Shown one piece after another: positions 1-8,241 of a DNA stretch of 64,000 bases. How positions within the stretch are numbered: the stretch's first letter is position 1; every line of letters starts with the position of its first letter. Under the pieces are notes generated by a model. That model had not been told where the DNA came from, searched no databases, and saw only the letters and a program-made list of their open reading frames with translations. A program made the position numbers and the translations under genes. This DNA is from WHSW01 sp963842795 (lineage in GTDB: Bacteria; Actinomycetota; Thermoleophilia; Solirubrobacterales; 70-9): the NCBI GenBank assembly GCA_963842795.1, contig CAWJHV010000015.1, forward strand, positions 186,001 to 250,000, written 5' to 3'.

Positions 1-1118
1 GGTAGACCGAGGCGCCGCCGGCCGGGAAGTAGAACTGAGCCGGAAAGAGCTCGACCTGACCCAGATTCTCGGCCGGATCGGAGGATCGCGCCGCGAGCCA
101 GGTGGCGTGCTGGCCGGAGTTGCAGAGGTCCCAGATGCCGCGGTCGTGGTGGTAATGCCTGACGTCCGCGAACAGGACCGGGGTGTCGGAGAGGGACTGA
201 AGGAGCTGCATCGTCAGCGCGCCGTCCATGTCGGCCTCCGTCGCGCAGACGTGCGGGGCCTTGGGGCCGTTCCAGTCGTAGGGATCGTTGAGCAGGGCCT
301 CCGCGACGTCGGCCGTCGCGAAGTGCGTCGTCAGCTCCGGCTGGCCCTTGATGCCGGTGAAATCGAGGCGCAGGTCTGCGATCAGGTCCGTCATCCCCAT
401 GTACATCTGGAGCTGGCGCTCGAGCAGCTCGGGCGTGAGCAGCTGGCCGTCGTAGTGGATCGCGCGGCAATTCTCCTCGAGCCAGAGTCGGCCGCGGCGC
501 GCCTCCGCCGGATCCGCCTGCTCGGCGCGCCGAACGAGTTCCAGCTGGTCGACCTCCTCGACGTCGATCCCGAATTGCGCCATCCAGGTGTCGGTGCCGG
601 CGGTCGCTGTGTACATGCCCATCGGCCGGCCTCCGATCCGCCCGAACGTCATCCCGCGCAGGCTGGCTGACGGCGCGTGCCGAGGCGACCTGGGCCTCGA
701 GACGATCCCGCACCGACGCGTCGGCGATGTCGCCCCACACGCGCGAGTAGCCGCGCCCGACCTGGTCGAGTGCTCCGGCGACGGCGAGCATCGCCACGAG
801 CCCGGGCCGCGCGGGATCGAGCGTCGAGAGCAGGATCAGCGGCGAGCGGATCTCCGTCGCGGCGAGCATCGCGAAATGGGGGAACGCCCAGACGGAGAGG
901 TTGAAGACCACGCAGTCGACGCCGGCGGCCGCGATTCTGCGCCCCTCCCGCACGGCGAGCTCGTTGCTCCAAACGGGCTCCTCGCCGGCCACAACCGTAT
1001 GGCCGTTGGCCTCGAGCGCGGCGCGGATCGCCCGCTCGGCCGAGAGGACGTCCTCGAGCACGGTCGCGTGGGCGAAGTCGCGCCCATCGGAGAAGCTGAG
1101 GAGGCCGACGTTCGCCAT
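1..1118 (-). CDS. L-fucose/D-arabinose isomerase-like protein (partial, frameshifted)
   Basis: This is probably a ketol isomerase of the FucI/AraA fold, which interconverts aldoses and ketoses such as D-arabinose and D-ribulose in the cytoplasm. The N-terminus begins MANVGLLSFSDGR. The C-terminal half carries FGRIGGRPMGMYTA, KGQPELTTHF and EADMDGALTMQ, the metal-site region of the family. The 3' end runs off the window at base 1. The reading frame breaks once near base 660, where one extra C in a GCC run would explain it; removing that base joins the halves as SSLRGMTFGR. It is the last gene of a minus-strand operon that also encodes a GH172 glycosidase, which fits a role in pentose catabolism. 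Substrate specificity cannot be read from sequence alone. Confidence 0.75.
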   Translation of the reverse strand, partial: MANVGLLSFSDGRDFAHATVLEDVLSAERAIRAALEANGHTVVAGEEPVWSNELAVREGRRIAAAGVDCVVFNLSVWAFPHFAMLAATEIRSPLILLSTLDPARPGLVAMLAVAGALDQVGRGYSRVWGDIADASVRDRLEAQVASARAVSQPARDDVRADRRPADGHVHSDRRHRHLDGAIRDRRRGGRPAGTRSARRAGGSGGGAPRPTLARGELPRDPLRRPAAHARAARAPAPDVHGDDGPDRRPAPRFHRHQGPAGADDALRDGRRRGGPAQRSLRLERPQGPARLRDGGRHGRRADDAAPSVPLRHPGPVRGRQALPPRPRHLGPLQLRPARHLARGAILRSGRESGSGRALSGSVLLPGRRRLGL

Positions 1119-1120
1119 CG

Positions 1121-1834
1121 CTATGCGCCCCCGACGGCGCTGCCGTGAGCGACTTCCTCGGGCAGGCGGTACCACGGCTTGCGCGTGCCCACCCGCGCCC
1201 GGCGGTTCCAGCGCCGCGACTTGGGCCACTCCTGCATCAGTTCGAGCAGCCTGCTCGCGCGCTCGCCGACCACGTCGTCGGCTCCGCTGAAGCGCTCGAG
1301 GTTCGCCGAAACGGTCCGATGCCAACCCCAGTCGGAACAGGTCACCTCCTGGATGCGACGCGGATCGATCGCATCGTGTCGCTCGGCGATCTGGAGGTGC
1401 TCGAACAGCGTCCGCGTGTCCTGCTGGTCCTTCTCCGTGAACTCGACGATCTGGAGCTTGCTCAGGGCCAGATCCGCGGCCGGTAACGGTCGGGTGCGAG
1501 AGCTCCAGACGGTCCCTGAGGTCGAGGTCGTGACACATGTCCATCCGGCCCATGAACACGTCGATCGGCATCCCGTCGGGGCCGTCGAAGTAGAGGCGCT
1601 TGTGACCGTGGAGGGCATTGAACTCGCGGTCCGGGATCGACCCGTCCTCGGCGAGCGCCGCCTCGACGGCACGGCGATGCTTCGGCGATGCGACGAAGTC
1701 GAGATCGCCGAGCTCCGAGCGACCCGTGCCGCAGAGATAGGTGATCGCGACCCCGCCGACCATTCGAAGGAGGCCCCGTGGCGGTCGGCCAGCGAGACCA
1801 GCTCAACCGCGCGCTCCACGAACTGCGACGCCAT
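1121..1834 (-). CDS. Nucleotidyltransferase-like protein, two compensating frameshifts
   Basis: Read with frame corrections, the protein is about 237 residues. The middle, in the second frame, gives VGGVAITYLCGTGRSELGDL followed by DFVA, which resembles the GG..(L/A)..H/G..R...D(L/I)D(F/L) core of minimal nucleotidyltransferases. The N-terminus (FVERAVELVSLADRHG) and C-terminus (ADLALSKLQIVEFTEKDQQD) lie in the other frame. Two indels, near 1767 and near 1485, cancel each other, so a 237-codon reading frame stays open but its centre is out of frame. It starts one base after the upstream phosphoesterase ends and stops two bases before the isomerase starts, so it is almost certainly co-transcribed with them. 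The substrate is unknown. Confidence 0.6.
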   Translation of the reverse strand: MASQFVERAVELVSLADRHGASFEWSAGSRSPISAARVARSSAISTSSHRRSIAVPSRRRSPRTGRSRTASSMPSTVTSASTSTAPTGCRSTCSWAGWTCVTTSTSGTVWSSRTRPLPAADLALSKLQIVEFTEKDQQDTRTLFEHLQIAERHDAIDPRRIQEVTCSDWGWHRTVSANLERFSGADDVVGERASRLLELMQEWPKSRRWNRRARVGTRKPWYRLPEEVAHGSAVGGA

Positions 1835-2776
1835 CTATCCCTCCACCCGCTGGGCCCGGACCCCGCGCTCGTCGATGTCGACCAGGCAGGCCCGGAGGAT
1901 GCCGACCGCGGCCTCGCTTCCCGCGTTGACGCACAACGTGTTCCCGACCCGGACGTGGCCGGGCGACTCGTGCACGTGGCCGTGGAGGGAGAGGACCGGC
2001 TGGACGTCCTCGATCACCCTGCGGACCGCGGTCGACCCGCACGGGACCTGGATCACCTGCCCTCCGGAGATGACCGGGCGCAGCTCGTCGTCGAGCAGCG
2101 GCACGGTGTCGATGGAGCTCTCGTGCGGCGGGACGTGGGTCATCAGAACGGCCGAACCCGGATCCTCGGCCCCGTCCACGAGGGCGCGCAGCCGCTGCTC
2201 GATCTCCTGCTCCTCCAGCTCCCTCGGGGTATCCCACGGCGTCGGGTTCGAGCTCGCGAAGCCGATCAGCTCGCGTCCGTCGGGTAGGCGAACCACGCGT
2301 CCATCGGCGTTGATCACGCCGGCGGCCCCCTCGAGCACCGCATCGATCTCGTACGGGTCGTCGTTGCCTGGAATCAGATACAGCGGCGTCTCGCGTCTCG
2401 GCCAGCCGCTCGCCGGCGAGCTTCATCCAGTCCTCGGTCCGGGACACGATCTCCGCCAGGAACCGACGCTCGACCGCCTCCGGATCCCGCAGGTCCGCGA
2501 GCTCGTCCTCGCTGACGGCGATCGCGTAGAGGCCCTTGTCGGCGAGCGAGCGCTCGAGGGCCTCGAGCTCCTCCTCGTCACGCGCCACCAGCTCCCGGCC
2601 GCCCTGCTCGCCGTGCCAGCCTCCGTTCGACCGCACGAGCGGGATAAGGGACTTACCCGCGAGGTCTCCGGCGACGAGCACCGCGTCCGCCTCCCAGATC
2701 CCAGGCGCACGGCGTTGAGCAGCTTGCGCCACGCGCCTTCGGACGCGTGCAGATCGGAGGCCACGAGCAGGCGCAT
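1835..2776 (-). CDS. Calcineurin-like metallophosphoesterase, two frameshifts
   Basis: This is a cytoplasmic metal-dependent phosphoesterase. The motif ladder of the family is present in order: SDLHAS (D-x-H) at the start, AGDLAG (GD), IPGNDDP (GN-D), MTHVPPHE (H) and LHGHVHE (GHxH) near the C-terminus. Together they would bind two metal ions. The frame changes near 2700 (after KLLNAVRL) and near 2394 (before TPLYLIPGNDD). The corrected length is about 313 residues, normal for this family. Its start is directly adjacent to the GH172 stop and it is part of the permease-GH172-isomerase operon. It could be a sugar- or nucleotide-phosphate phosphatase; the substrate is not evident. Confidence 0.8.
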
Positions 2777-2777
2777 C

Positions 2778-3871
2778 TCAGTGCGGACGCGGCATCCGCT
2801 CGTCGGCGGCGGGAAGCGCCAGCGGCTGATGGGGCTCGGCCTGGTACCAGAACGCGACCGACGTGAGCTCGTCCGGCCGCCTGTTCGCGTGCCCGTGCTC
2901 GATCGAGACCCTGATCGACTCCCGGAACGGCACCGGGTCCTCGATGTGGAACCGGTAGTAGGTGGAGAGCCCGCTCCAGTTCTCGCCCCCGCCGCGGATC
3001 AGCCCGTGGTACGGCGTGGCGTGCTCCTCCTGCGGGCACCAGGTGGAGTCGAAGTAGTCCTCCAGCCCGGTCCCGTGAAGGGCCGGCGGCCAGTCGGCCC
3101 GTCGATGAAGATCATGTCGTCGCCCTCGCCGTACCAGTTCCACTCGTGCGTATGACGGAGGTTGTGGACCGAGAGGAAGCAGCCGACGTAGTGGCCGCGC
3201 CCCTCCGCGGAGAGGAGCACGAAGTTGTCCTCGTCGCTGAGGTTGTTGCCCCCGAACAGGTACTCCTCGTTGGTCATCCCCTCGTCCGACTCGCCGTCGA
3301 AGCGCTGCCGGTTCCAGGTGGCGTGAAAGCGGGCGATGTCGGGCTCGAGGCGGTCGAACTGCTCGTAGTCGACGTAGAACCAGAGGCGGATCGGGTCCTC
3401 GCTCTCGCTCCGCAGGCTCACCCGCGCGCCCGACGCGAACGGCATGTGAAAGAACGAGGTGAAGCTCCGCGCGTCGCGCGGGCCGACCTGGATCGGGGAG
3501 GAGACGAACTCCGCCGTCTCGACGTGGGTGCCGCCGAAGAACGCGCCGAGCGGAACGAGGACGCTCGGCGACTCCTCGCCGTCCCAGCGCATCTCGAGCA
3601 CGAGCCGCTGCAGGGCGTCGGCGTTGCGGGACTCCGGTTGCGCCGCGCGGTATCCGGCGACATCGGGAATCCCGATCCAGATGTGGTTGATGCTCCCGGC
3701 GCCCTCCGCGGCCAGCAGGGAAGCCGACTGGGCCGGCTCGACGATGATCCAGTCCTCGTTGCCCCCGGTGGTGTCCCAGCTGGATGACCGCCGCCGGGCT
3801 CCGGCCCGCAGGCGCGGGAGGTCGCGGAGGCTGCTCCCATGGGGGCCGAACCCTGCCTGCTCTGACTCCAT
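2778..3871 (-). CDS. DUF2961 / GH172-family glycoside hydrolase, one frameshift
   Basis: Members of DUF2961, now classed as glycoside hydrolase family GH172, hydrolyse alpha-linked fructofuranosides or D-arabinofuranosides. The family core is clear: NHIWIGI, FFGGTHVETAEF, WNWYGEGDDMIFIDG and HGTGLEDYFDSTW. Two glutamates (GEGDD and GLEDY) lie about 22 residues apart, like the catalytic pair I recall from characterised members. A single indel near 3095 falls exactly between them. The start MESEQAGFG at 3871 lies 18 nt after the permease stop. No signal peptide is visible, so the substrate would be a small, imported glycoside. With the isomerase downstream this suggests furanoside utilisation; that is inference. 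Confidence 0.8.
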
Positions 3872-3889
3872 TCGTGGGTTCTACTCCGA

Positions 3890-5545
3890 TCAATCCGGTG
3901 GGATCGTCGCGAACACCTCGGTGCGCTCCACTCCCCGGGACCGATTCCAGGCGAGGTTGACGAAATACAGGATCAAGCCGATGCCGATGACGATCAGGGC
4001 GGCCAGGATTCCCGAGGACCTCAGGTAGGAGCCCGCCGCTTCTTCATCGCCGGTCAACCCCTCGAACAGCGGCTTGAAGATCGCCGTGACGTAGATGAGC
4101 ACGATCGCGACCAGCCAGCCGGCCCCGACCCAGGGCAGCGCTTCGGAGCTGTCGCCGAAGAGGTCGGGCCGGCGCCGCCTGGCGAACAGGGCGTTGACGC
4201 CCGGCATGATCCAGACGAAGGCGAACAGCAGGACGGTGAACCACAGGGTGGCGCCGAGTGCCAGGCCCTGATACGAGCTCAGGTAGAGGATCAGCTCGGC
4301 GACCAACGCGCAGGCCAGGATCGCGTTCAGCGGGGCGTTCGTGCGCGGGTTGACGCGGCCGAGCCATTCGGGCGACTGCCGGTCCATCGACCACGCGAGG
4401 ATGACGCGGGCCGCGACCGTGAACCAGACCGGGATCAGCAGGAAGGTGAACAGGCCGGCGACGAGCGCGCAACCCGCCCAGATCGGCCACAGGTCCGGGT
4501 TCGCGATCGCGCCGAAGGTCGGCGGGGAGCCCGTGATGCCGCCCGGCGCGTCGCCGCCCGCCCAGAAGATGGAGCTCCATGACGTCGTCAGCTCGACCCC
4601 GAACTTGTGGGCGAGGACATCGGCGTAGATGGTCTGCGAGAAGACGACGATCGCCAGCGCGCCCAGGATCGAGATATAGGTGGCCCGCTTGACGCCGCCC
4701 GACATCTCGCCGGAGATGAACGCGGCGTACTGGAAGCCGACGAGCGCGAAGAGCATGAAGGAGCACATGGCCATGAAGCCCAGGAACGTGCCGCCCTCCT
4801 GCGGATAGGCGCCCGCCTTGATGATCTTCTCCGGCGTCTGTCCGGTGACCTCGACCACGTTGCGCAGGAAGTCGCTCTGCGACAGGAACGGGACGACGAC
4901 CATCATCAGGACGATGATGATCAGCGCGAGGAAGCCCAGGACCGTGAGCGCGCGGTAGAAGAGCCGGGTGGGCAGGATGGCGAACAGGCACGCGAGCACG
5001 ATGACAACGGTCCCGCTGATGAACTGCGAGTCGACGGTTGAGAACCAGCCCGCCGCGCCGTCCCAGAGCCCTGAGTCCGGGAACGCGATCGACATCACCG
5101 ACCCGGCGAGATTGAACATCAGCAGCCCCAGGGGAATCAGCACCGCGGCGCCGGCCACGAGCCCGATCACGAACGACCAGGACTCCAGCCAGGCGAGCAG
5201 GGGCGAGAGGATCCGCGAGGTGAACACGTAGTTCGCGCCGGCCCTCGGCATCGCGCTGCTCAGGTTCGCGTAGAGAACGGCGAGCAGCACGCACGCGGCA
5301 CCGACCGCGATCGCGGACCAGGCGTAGGCGGTGAAGCCGGCCTGCCACATCGGCTGGAAGGTCACCGTCATGTTCTGGAACGTGAACGCGATCCCGCCGC
5401 CCAGGACCGCGGCCATGCTGAAGAAGAGCGCTTGCAGCGGCGAGACGTCGCGGACGAGGCCGGAGGAGCGCCTCACGAACGCCCGGGCGGTGGAGTCGCC
5501 CGAACCCGCCTCAGCGCCGCCACCCGCTCCTGCGTTGATAGCCAT
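3890..5545 (-). CDS. APC-superfamily amino acid/amine permease
   Basis: This integral membrane transporter of about 551 residues has roughly twelve hydrophobic segments. The first helix region (LFFSMAAVLGGGIAFTFQ) and the GEMSGGVKRATYISILGA loop are typical of amino acid-polyamine-organocation permeases. An upstream in-frame start would add 32 residues, but ATG at 5545 is preferred because AAGGAG sits 8 nt before it. It is the first gene of the minus-strand operon that continues through GH172, phosphoesterase, nucleotidyltransferase and isomerase. The 200-bp gap to the divergent LacI gene holds three operator-like sites. An APC transporter heading a glycosidase operon is unusual; an amino sugar, glycosylamine or amine substrate is possible. 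Confidence 0.85.
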   Translation of the reverse strand: MAINAGAGGGAEAGSGDSTARAFVRRSSGLVRDVSPLQALFFSMAAVLGGGIAFTFQNMTVTFQPMWQAGFTAYAWSAIAVGAACVLLAVLYANLSSAMPRAGANYVFTSRILSPLLAWLESWSFVIGLVAGAAVLIPLGLLMFNLAGSVMSIAFPDSGLWDGAAGWFSTVDSQFISGTVVIVLACLFAILPTRLFYRALTVLGFLALIIIVLMMVVVPFLSQSDFLRNVVEVTGQTPEKIIKAGAYPQEGGTFLGFMAMCSFMLFALVGFQYAAFISGEMSGGVKRATYISILGALAIVVFSQTIYADVLAHKFGVELTTSWSSIFWAGGDAPGGITGSPPTFGAIANPDLWPIWAGCALVAGLFTFLLIPVWFTVAARVILAWSMDRQSPEWLGRVNPRTNAPLNAILACALVAELILYLSSYQGLALGATLWFTVLLFAFVWIMPGVNALFARRRRPDLFGDSSEALPWVGAGWLVAIVLIYVTAIFKPLFEGLTGDEEAAGSYLRSSGILAALIVIGIGLILYFVNLAWNRSRGVERTEVFATIPPD

Positions 5546-5596
5546 ACCAGGATCTCCTTCCCCGTGGACGCGGCGCTCCGTTCGCCAGCCAATTTT

Positions 5597-5610
5597 GGGA
5601 ACGCTATCAG
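5597..5610. promoter_or_regulatory. LacI-type operator candidate 1
   Basis: GGGAACGCTATCAG lies about 50 bp upstream of the permease start. Its reverse complement CTGATAGCGTTCCC differs by one base from GATAGCGTTACC at the second site. Its position just before the permease suits repression of that operon. Confidence 0.45.
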
Positions 5611-5664
5611 AGAACGGGTGCCTTGGCAATAGGCGCCGCAACCACGCACGCCTACACCGTGAGA

Positions 5665-5678
5665 GATAGCGTTACCAG
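5665..5678. promoter_or_regulatory. LacI-type operator candidate 2
   Basis: GATAGCGTTACCAG contains a central GCGTTA resembling LacI-family operator cores. It matches the site at 9674-9687 in 13 of 14 positions. It lies midway between the permease and the LacI gene. Confidence 0.5.
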
Positions 5679-5722
5679 AGCCGGAAGCGCGAGAGGCATG
5701 ACGCCTGTCGGGCTCCGTTTTC

Positions 5723-5734
5723 GGGAGCGCTAAC
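5723..5734. promoter_or_regulatory. LacI-type operator candidate 3 (autoregulation)
   Basis: GGGAGCGCTAAC carries the palindromic core AGCGCT and lies 10 bp before the LacI start codon at 5744. It is a weaker match to the other sites, but its position would allow self-repression. Confidence 0.35.
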
Positions 5735-5743
5735 ATCATTGCG

Positions 5744-6820
5744 ATGGCGGCGGCTCGTTCCGATAGGCAGGTCACGATCGCGGACGTAGCCGAGCGCGCC
5801 GGGGTATCGCAGATGACGGTCTCGCGCGTCATCAACGCCTCCGCCGCGGTCCGGTCGGACAAGCGGGCGCGCGTCGAGCGCGCGATCAAGGAGCTTGGCT
5901 ACGTCCCGAACCGGCTCGCCCGTGGGCTCAGCGCGCGCCAGCTGGGAGTGATCGCCGTTCTGGTGCCCGACCTGACCAATCCGTACTTCACGGAGATCGT
6001 GCACAAGATCGAGGAGATCGCCAACGAGCAGGGCCTGACGGTCCTCATGGGCAATTCAGACGAGCGTCCCGAGCGCGAGGCGGACTTTCTGCGAACCGTT
6101 GCCGCGTTGCGCGTGGACGGTGCGATCGTCGGAGCCACGGGCGACGGCGCGGCGGCGAGCATCAAGCAGCTCGGCAGCGCGGGCATCCCGGTCGTCGCGA
6201 TCGATCGTCGCATCGACAAGCTGGAGCTGGACATGGTCCTCGGCGCCACAACCGAGCCCGCCCAGTTGCTGACGCAGCATCTGATCGAGCACGGTCACCA
6301 GCGGATCGGGATGATCGGCGGCCCCTCGACCGCCTCCACCAGTCGCGAGCGCGGCGACGGCTATCGCCAGGCGCTGCGCGAGGCCCAGATCGAGGTGGAT
6401 CCCTCGCTGTACCGCGATTCGAGGTTCAGCCGGTCGGACGGATTCGACATCGGCAGCGAGCTCCTCGGGGGACCGGATCCCCCGACGGCCCTGCTCACCG
6501 CCAACAGCTTTCTGGCCTTCGGCGTGATCAGCGCTGCGGAGGCGCTCGGACTCCGCGTCCCCGACGACCTCGCGATCGCATCGTTCGACGACTTTGAGAT
6601 CGGCCCGCGTGAACCGATCCTGACCTGCGCGGATCAGCCGGCCAGCGAGATCGCCGAGTTGGCCGCGCGCCGCCTGTTGGCGCTGATGCGGGGTGACGAC
6701 TCCGAACCGCGAACCGCGATCGTGGGAACCGATCTGAGGATCCGTACCTCCTGCGGCTGCACGGGAGCGGACCCCGGGTCGCCCGAACCACAGGGGGCCA
6801 GGGTCGTGAGCCAGGCGTAG
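5744..6820 (+). CDS. LacI-family transcriptional regulator
   Basis: A 358-residue repressor. Residues about 8-55 form the LacI helix-turn-helix with hinge: VTIADVAERAGVSQMTVSRV, then YVPNRLARGLSARQ. The rest is a periplasmic-binding-protein-like effector domain (GVIAVLVPDLTNPYFTEIV; IPVVAIDRR; GHQRIGMIGG; DLAIASFDDFE near the C-terminus). It is divergent from the permease operon and convergent with the P450 operon, whose last gene ends 6 bp away. Operator-like sites lie on its own promoter side and upstream of the glutamine synthetase-like gene at 9.67 kb, so it plausibly controls both arms. The effector is unknown; sugars are usual for this family. Confidence 0.93.
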   Translation: MAAARSDRQVTIADVAERAGVSQMTVSRVINASAAVRSDKRARVERAIKELGYVPNRLARGLSARQLGVIAVLVPDLTNPYFTEIVHKIEEIANEQGLTVLMGNSDERPEREADFLRTVAALRVDGAIVGATGDGAAASIKQLGSAGIPVVAIDRRIDKLELDMVLGATTEPAQLLTQHLIEHGHQRIGMIGGPSTASTSRERGDGYRQALREAQIEVDPSLYRDSRFSRSDGFDIGSELLGGPDPPTALLTANSFLAFGVISAAEALGLRVPDDLAIASFDDFEIGPREPILTCADQPASEIAELAARRLLALMRGDDSEPRTAIVGTDLRIRTSCGCTGADPGSPEPQGARVVSQA

Positions 6821-6826
6821 CTCGCC

Positions 6827-8038
6827 TCAGCGCACCGAGACCGGCAGGCTCTTGATCCCGTTGAAGATGTTCGAGCGCAACCGCTCGACCGGCCCGGCCA
6901 ACTCGAAGTCCACCTGCCGGGAGAGCAGCTCTTCAAACGTGATTCGGATCTCGAGGCGGGCGAGATGGGCCCCGAGGCAATGATGGATTCCGCCGGGCCC
7001 GAACGCGATCTGCGGATTGGGGTCGCGACCGACGTCGAAGGCGTCGGGGGCGTCAAAGACCGTCTCATCGCGGTTCCCCGACGTCAGCCAGGTGGTCACC
7101 TTGTCCCCGGCGGCGATCCGGACGCCCTGTAACTCGACGTCCCGGGTGGCGGTACGGCGGAAGTAGTAGATCGGCGTCGCCCAGCGCAGCATCTCCTCCG
7201 CAGCAGGGGCGAGCAGGTCGGGATCGCGCCGCAGCCGCTCGAGCTGCTCCGGAAACTCGAGCAGCGCCAGGAGACCGTGGGTCATCGTATGGCGAGTGGT
7301 CTCGTTGCCGGCCACGGCGAGGAGCAGGAAGTAGAGATCGAACTCCCGCTCGGTCAGGTCCGCGGAGATGAGCTGCGTCACGACGTCGTCGCCCGGGTTC
7401 GCGCGGCGAGCAGCAGCCACGCGCCGGCCGAACTCGAAGAACTCCAACGCCGCCGGGTTCGCGAGGGGCAGGGTCTGGTCGACCTCGTCGGCTGCGAGCT
7501 CGAACTCGGGGTCCTGGCTGCCGAGAATCCGATTCCCGATCTCGACCACCTCGCGGCGCTCCGCCTGGGGGATGCCCAGGACGCTCGCGATCACCTGCAT
7601 CGGGATCTCCGATGAGACCTCCCTGACGAAGTCGAACTCGCCCAGCGGCAGGGCTCGATCGATCGCCTCACTCGCCGCTGTCCGGATCTGATCGGTCCAC
7701 ACCTCGACCGCACGCGGGGTGAACCGCCTGTTCACGATCGCCCGGAGCTCGTTGTGGCGGGGCGGGTCGTGATCGATCAGCAGCTTGCGCCCTTCGAGAT
7801 CCTCGGGGGTGACGTCCTCGAGCGTGATCCCGCCCAGCTCCGAGGAGAACGTCGCAGCGTCGCGATGGATCGCACGGATGTCTTCGTGCCGCGTGACCGC
7901 CCAGAAGCCGGGTCCATCGCGCTCGGGGTTGAAGTGGACCGGGTCCTCGCGACGCAATGCGGCGAAGGCCTCGTACGGAGGACCGGCGGCGAACGAATCC
8001 GGGTCCGAGAGGTCGATGTCGAGTGCAGGCGAGGTCAC
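6827..8038 (-). CDS. Cytochrome P450
   Basis: A soluble bacterial P450 of 403 residues. The I-helix oxygen-activation segment is AVAGNETTRHTMTHGL (G-N-E-T-T variant of AGxD/ET). The K-helix ExxR is EEMLRW, and the haem-thiolate loop is FGPGGIHHCLGAHLAR with the axial cysteine. It uses a GTG start at 8038 that overlaps the ferredoxin stop by four bases, so translation is coupled and the ferredoxin is its likely electron donor. No reductase gene is nearby. With the glutamine synthetase-like ligase this recalls the P450-ferredoxin-GS arrangement of mycobacterial pyrrolidine, piperidine and morpholine degradation loci. Steroid or terpene hydroxylation is an alternative. Confidence 0.95.
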   Translation of the reverse strand: MTSPALDIDLSDPDSFAAGPPYEAFAALRREDPVHFNPERDGPGFWAVTRHEDIRAIHRDAATFSSELGGITLEDVTPEDLEGRKLLIDHDPPRHNELRAIVNRRFTPRAVEVWTDQIRTAASEAIDRALPLGEFDFVREVSSEIPMQVIASVLGIPQAERREVVEIGNRILGSQDPEFELAADEVDQTLPLANPAALEFFEFGRRVAAARRANPGDDVVTQLISADLTEREFDLYFLLLAVAGNETTRHTMTHGLLALLEFPEQLERLRRDPDLLAPAAEEMLRWATPIYYFRRTATRDVELQGVRIAAGDKVTTWLTSGNRDETVFDAPDAFDVGRDPNPQIAFGPGGIHHCLGAHLARLEIRITFEELLSRQVDFELAGPVERLRSNIFNGIKSLPVSVR

Positions 8039-8226
8039 TGTTCGAGTCGGATCGCCATCATGGGACAGGCGCTCTCGGCCTCCTCGAGCTCGGCCCGCCT
8101 CGACTCGTCGACCTCCTCCTTCCAGCGCAGGCGATCGTCGTCTCCGAGCTCGAACACGTCGGGCGCCGCGAGCGCGCAGAGGCCGTTGCTCTGGCAGAGA
8201 TCCAGGTCGACGATGACCTTGATCAC
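8035..8226 (-). CDS. Small 3Fe-4S-type ferredoxin, P450 redox partner
   Basis: A 63-residue ferredoxin, MIKVIVDLDLCQSNGLCALA. The cluster cysteines are C-x2-N-G-x-C near the N-terminus and a C-P-M-x-A-I near the C-terminus. The usual second cysteine of a 4Fe-4S motif is replaced, as in the single-cluster ferredoxins that feed actinobacterial P450s. The charged middle (LGDDDRLRWKEEVDE) is typical. The gene lies 15 bp after the glutamine synthetase-like gene and overlaps the P450 start by four bases. Confidence 0.93.
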   Translation of the reverse strand: MIKVIVDLDLCQSNGLCALAAPDVFELGDDDRLRWKEEVDESRRAELEEAESACPMMAIRLEQ

Positions 8227-8241
8227 CGGCGTTCTCCGCGC

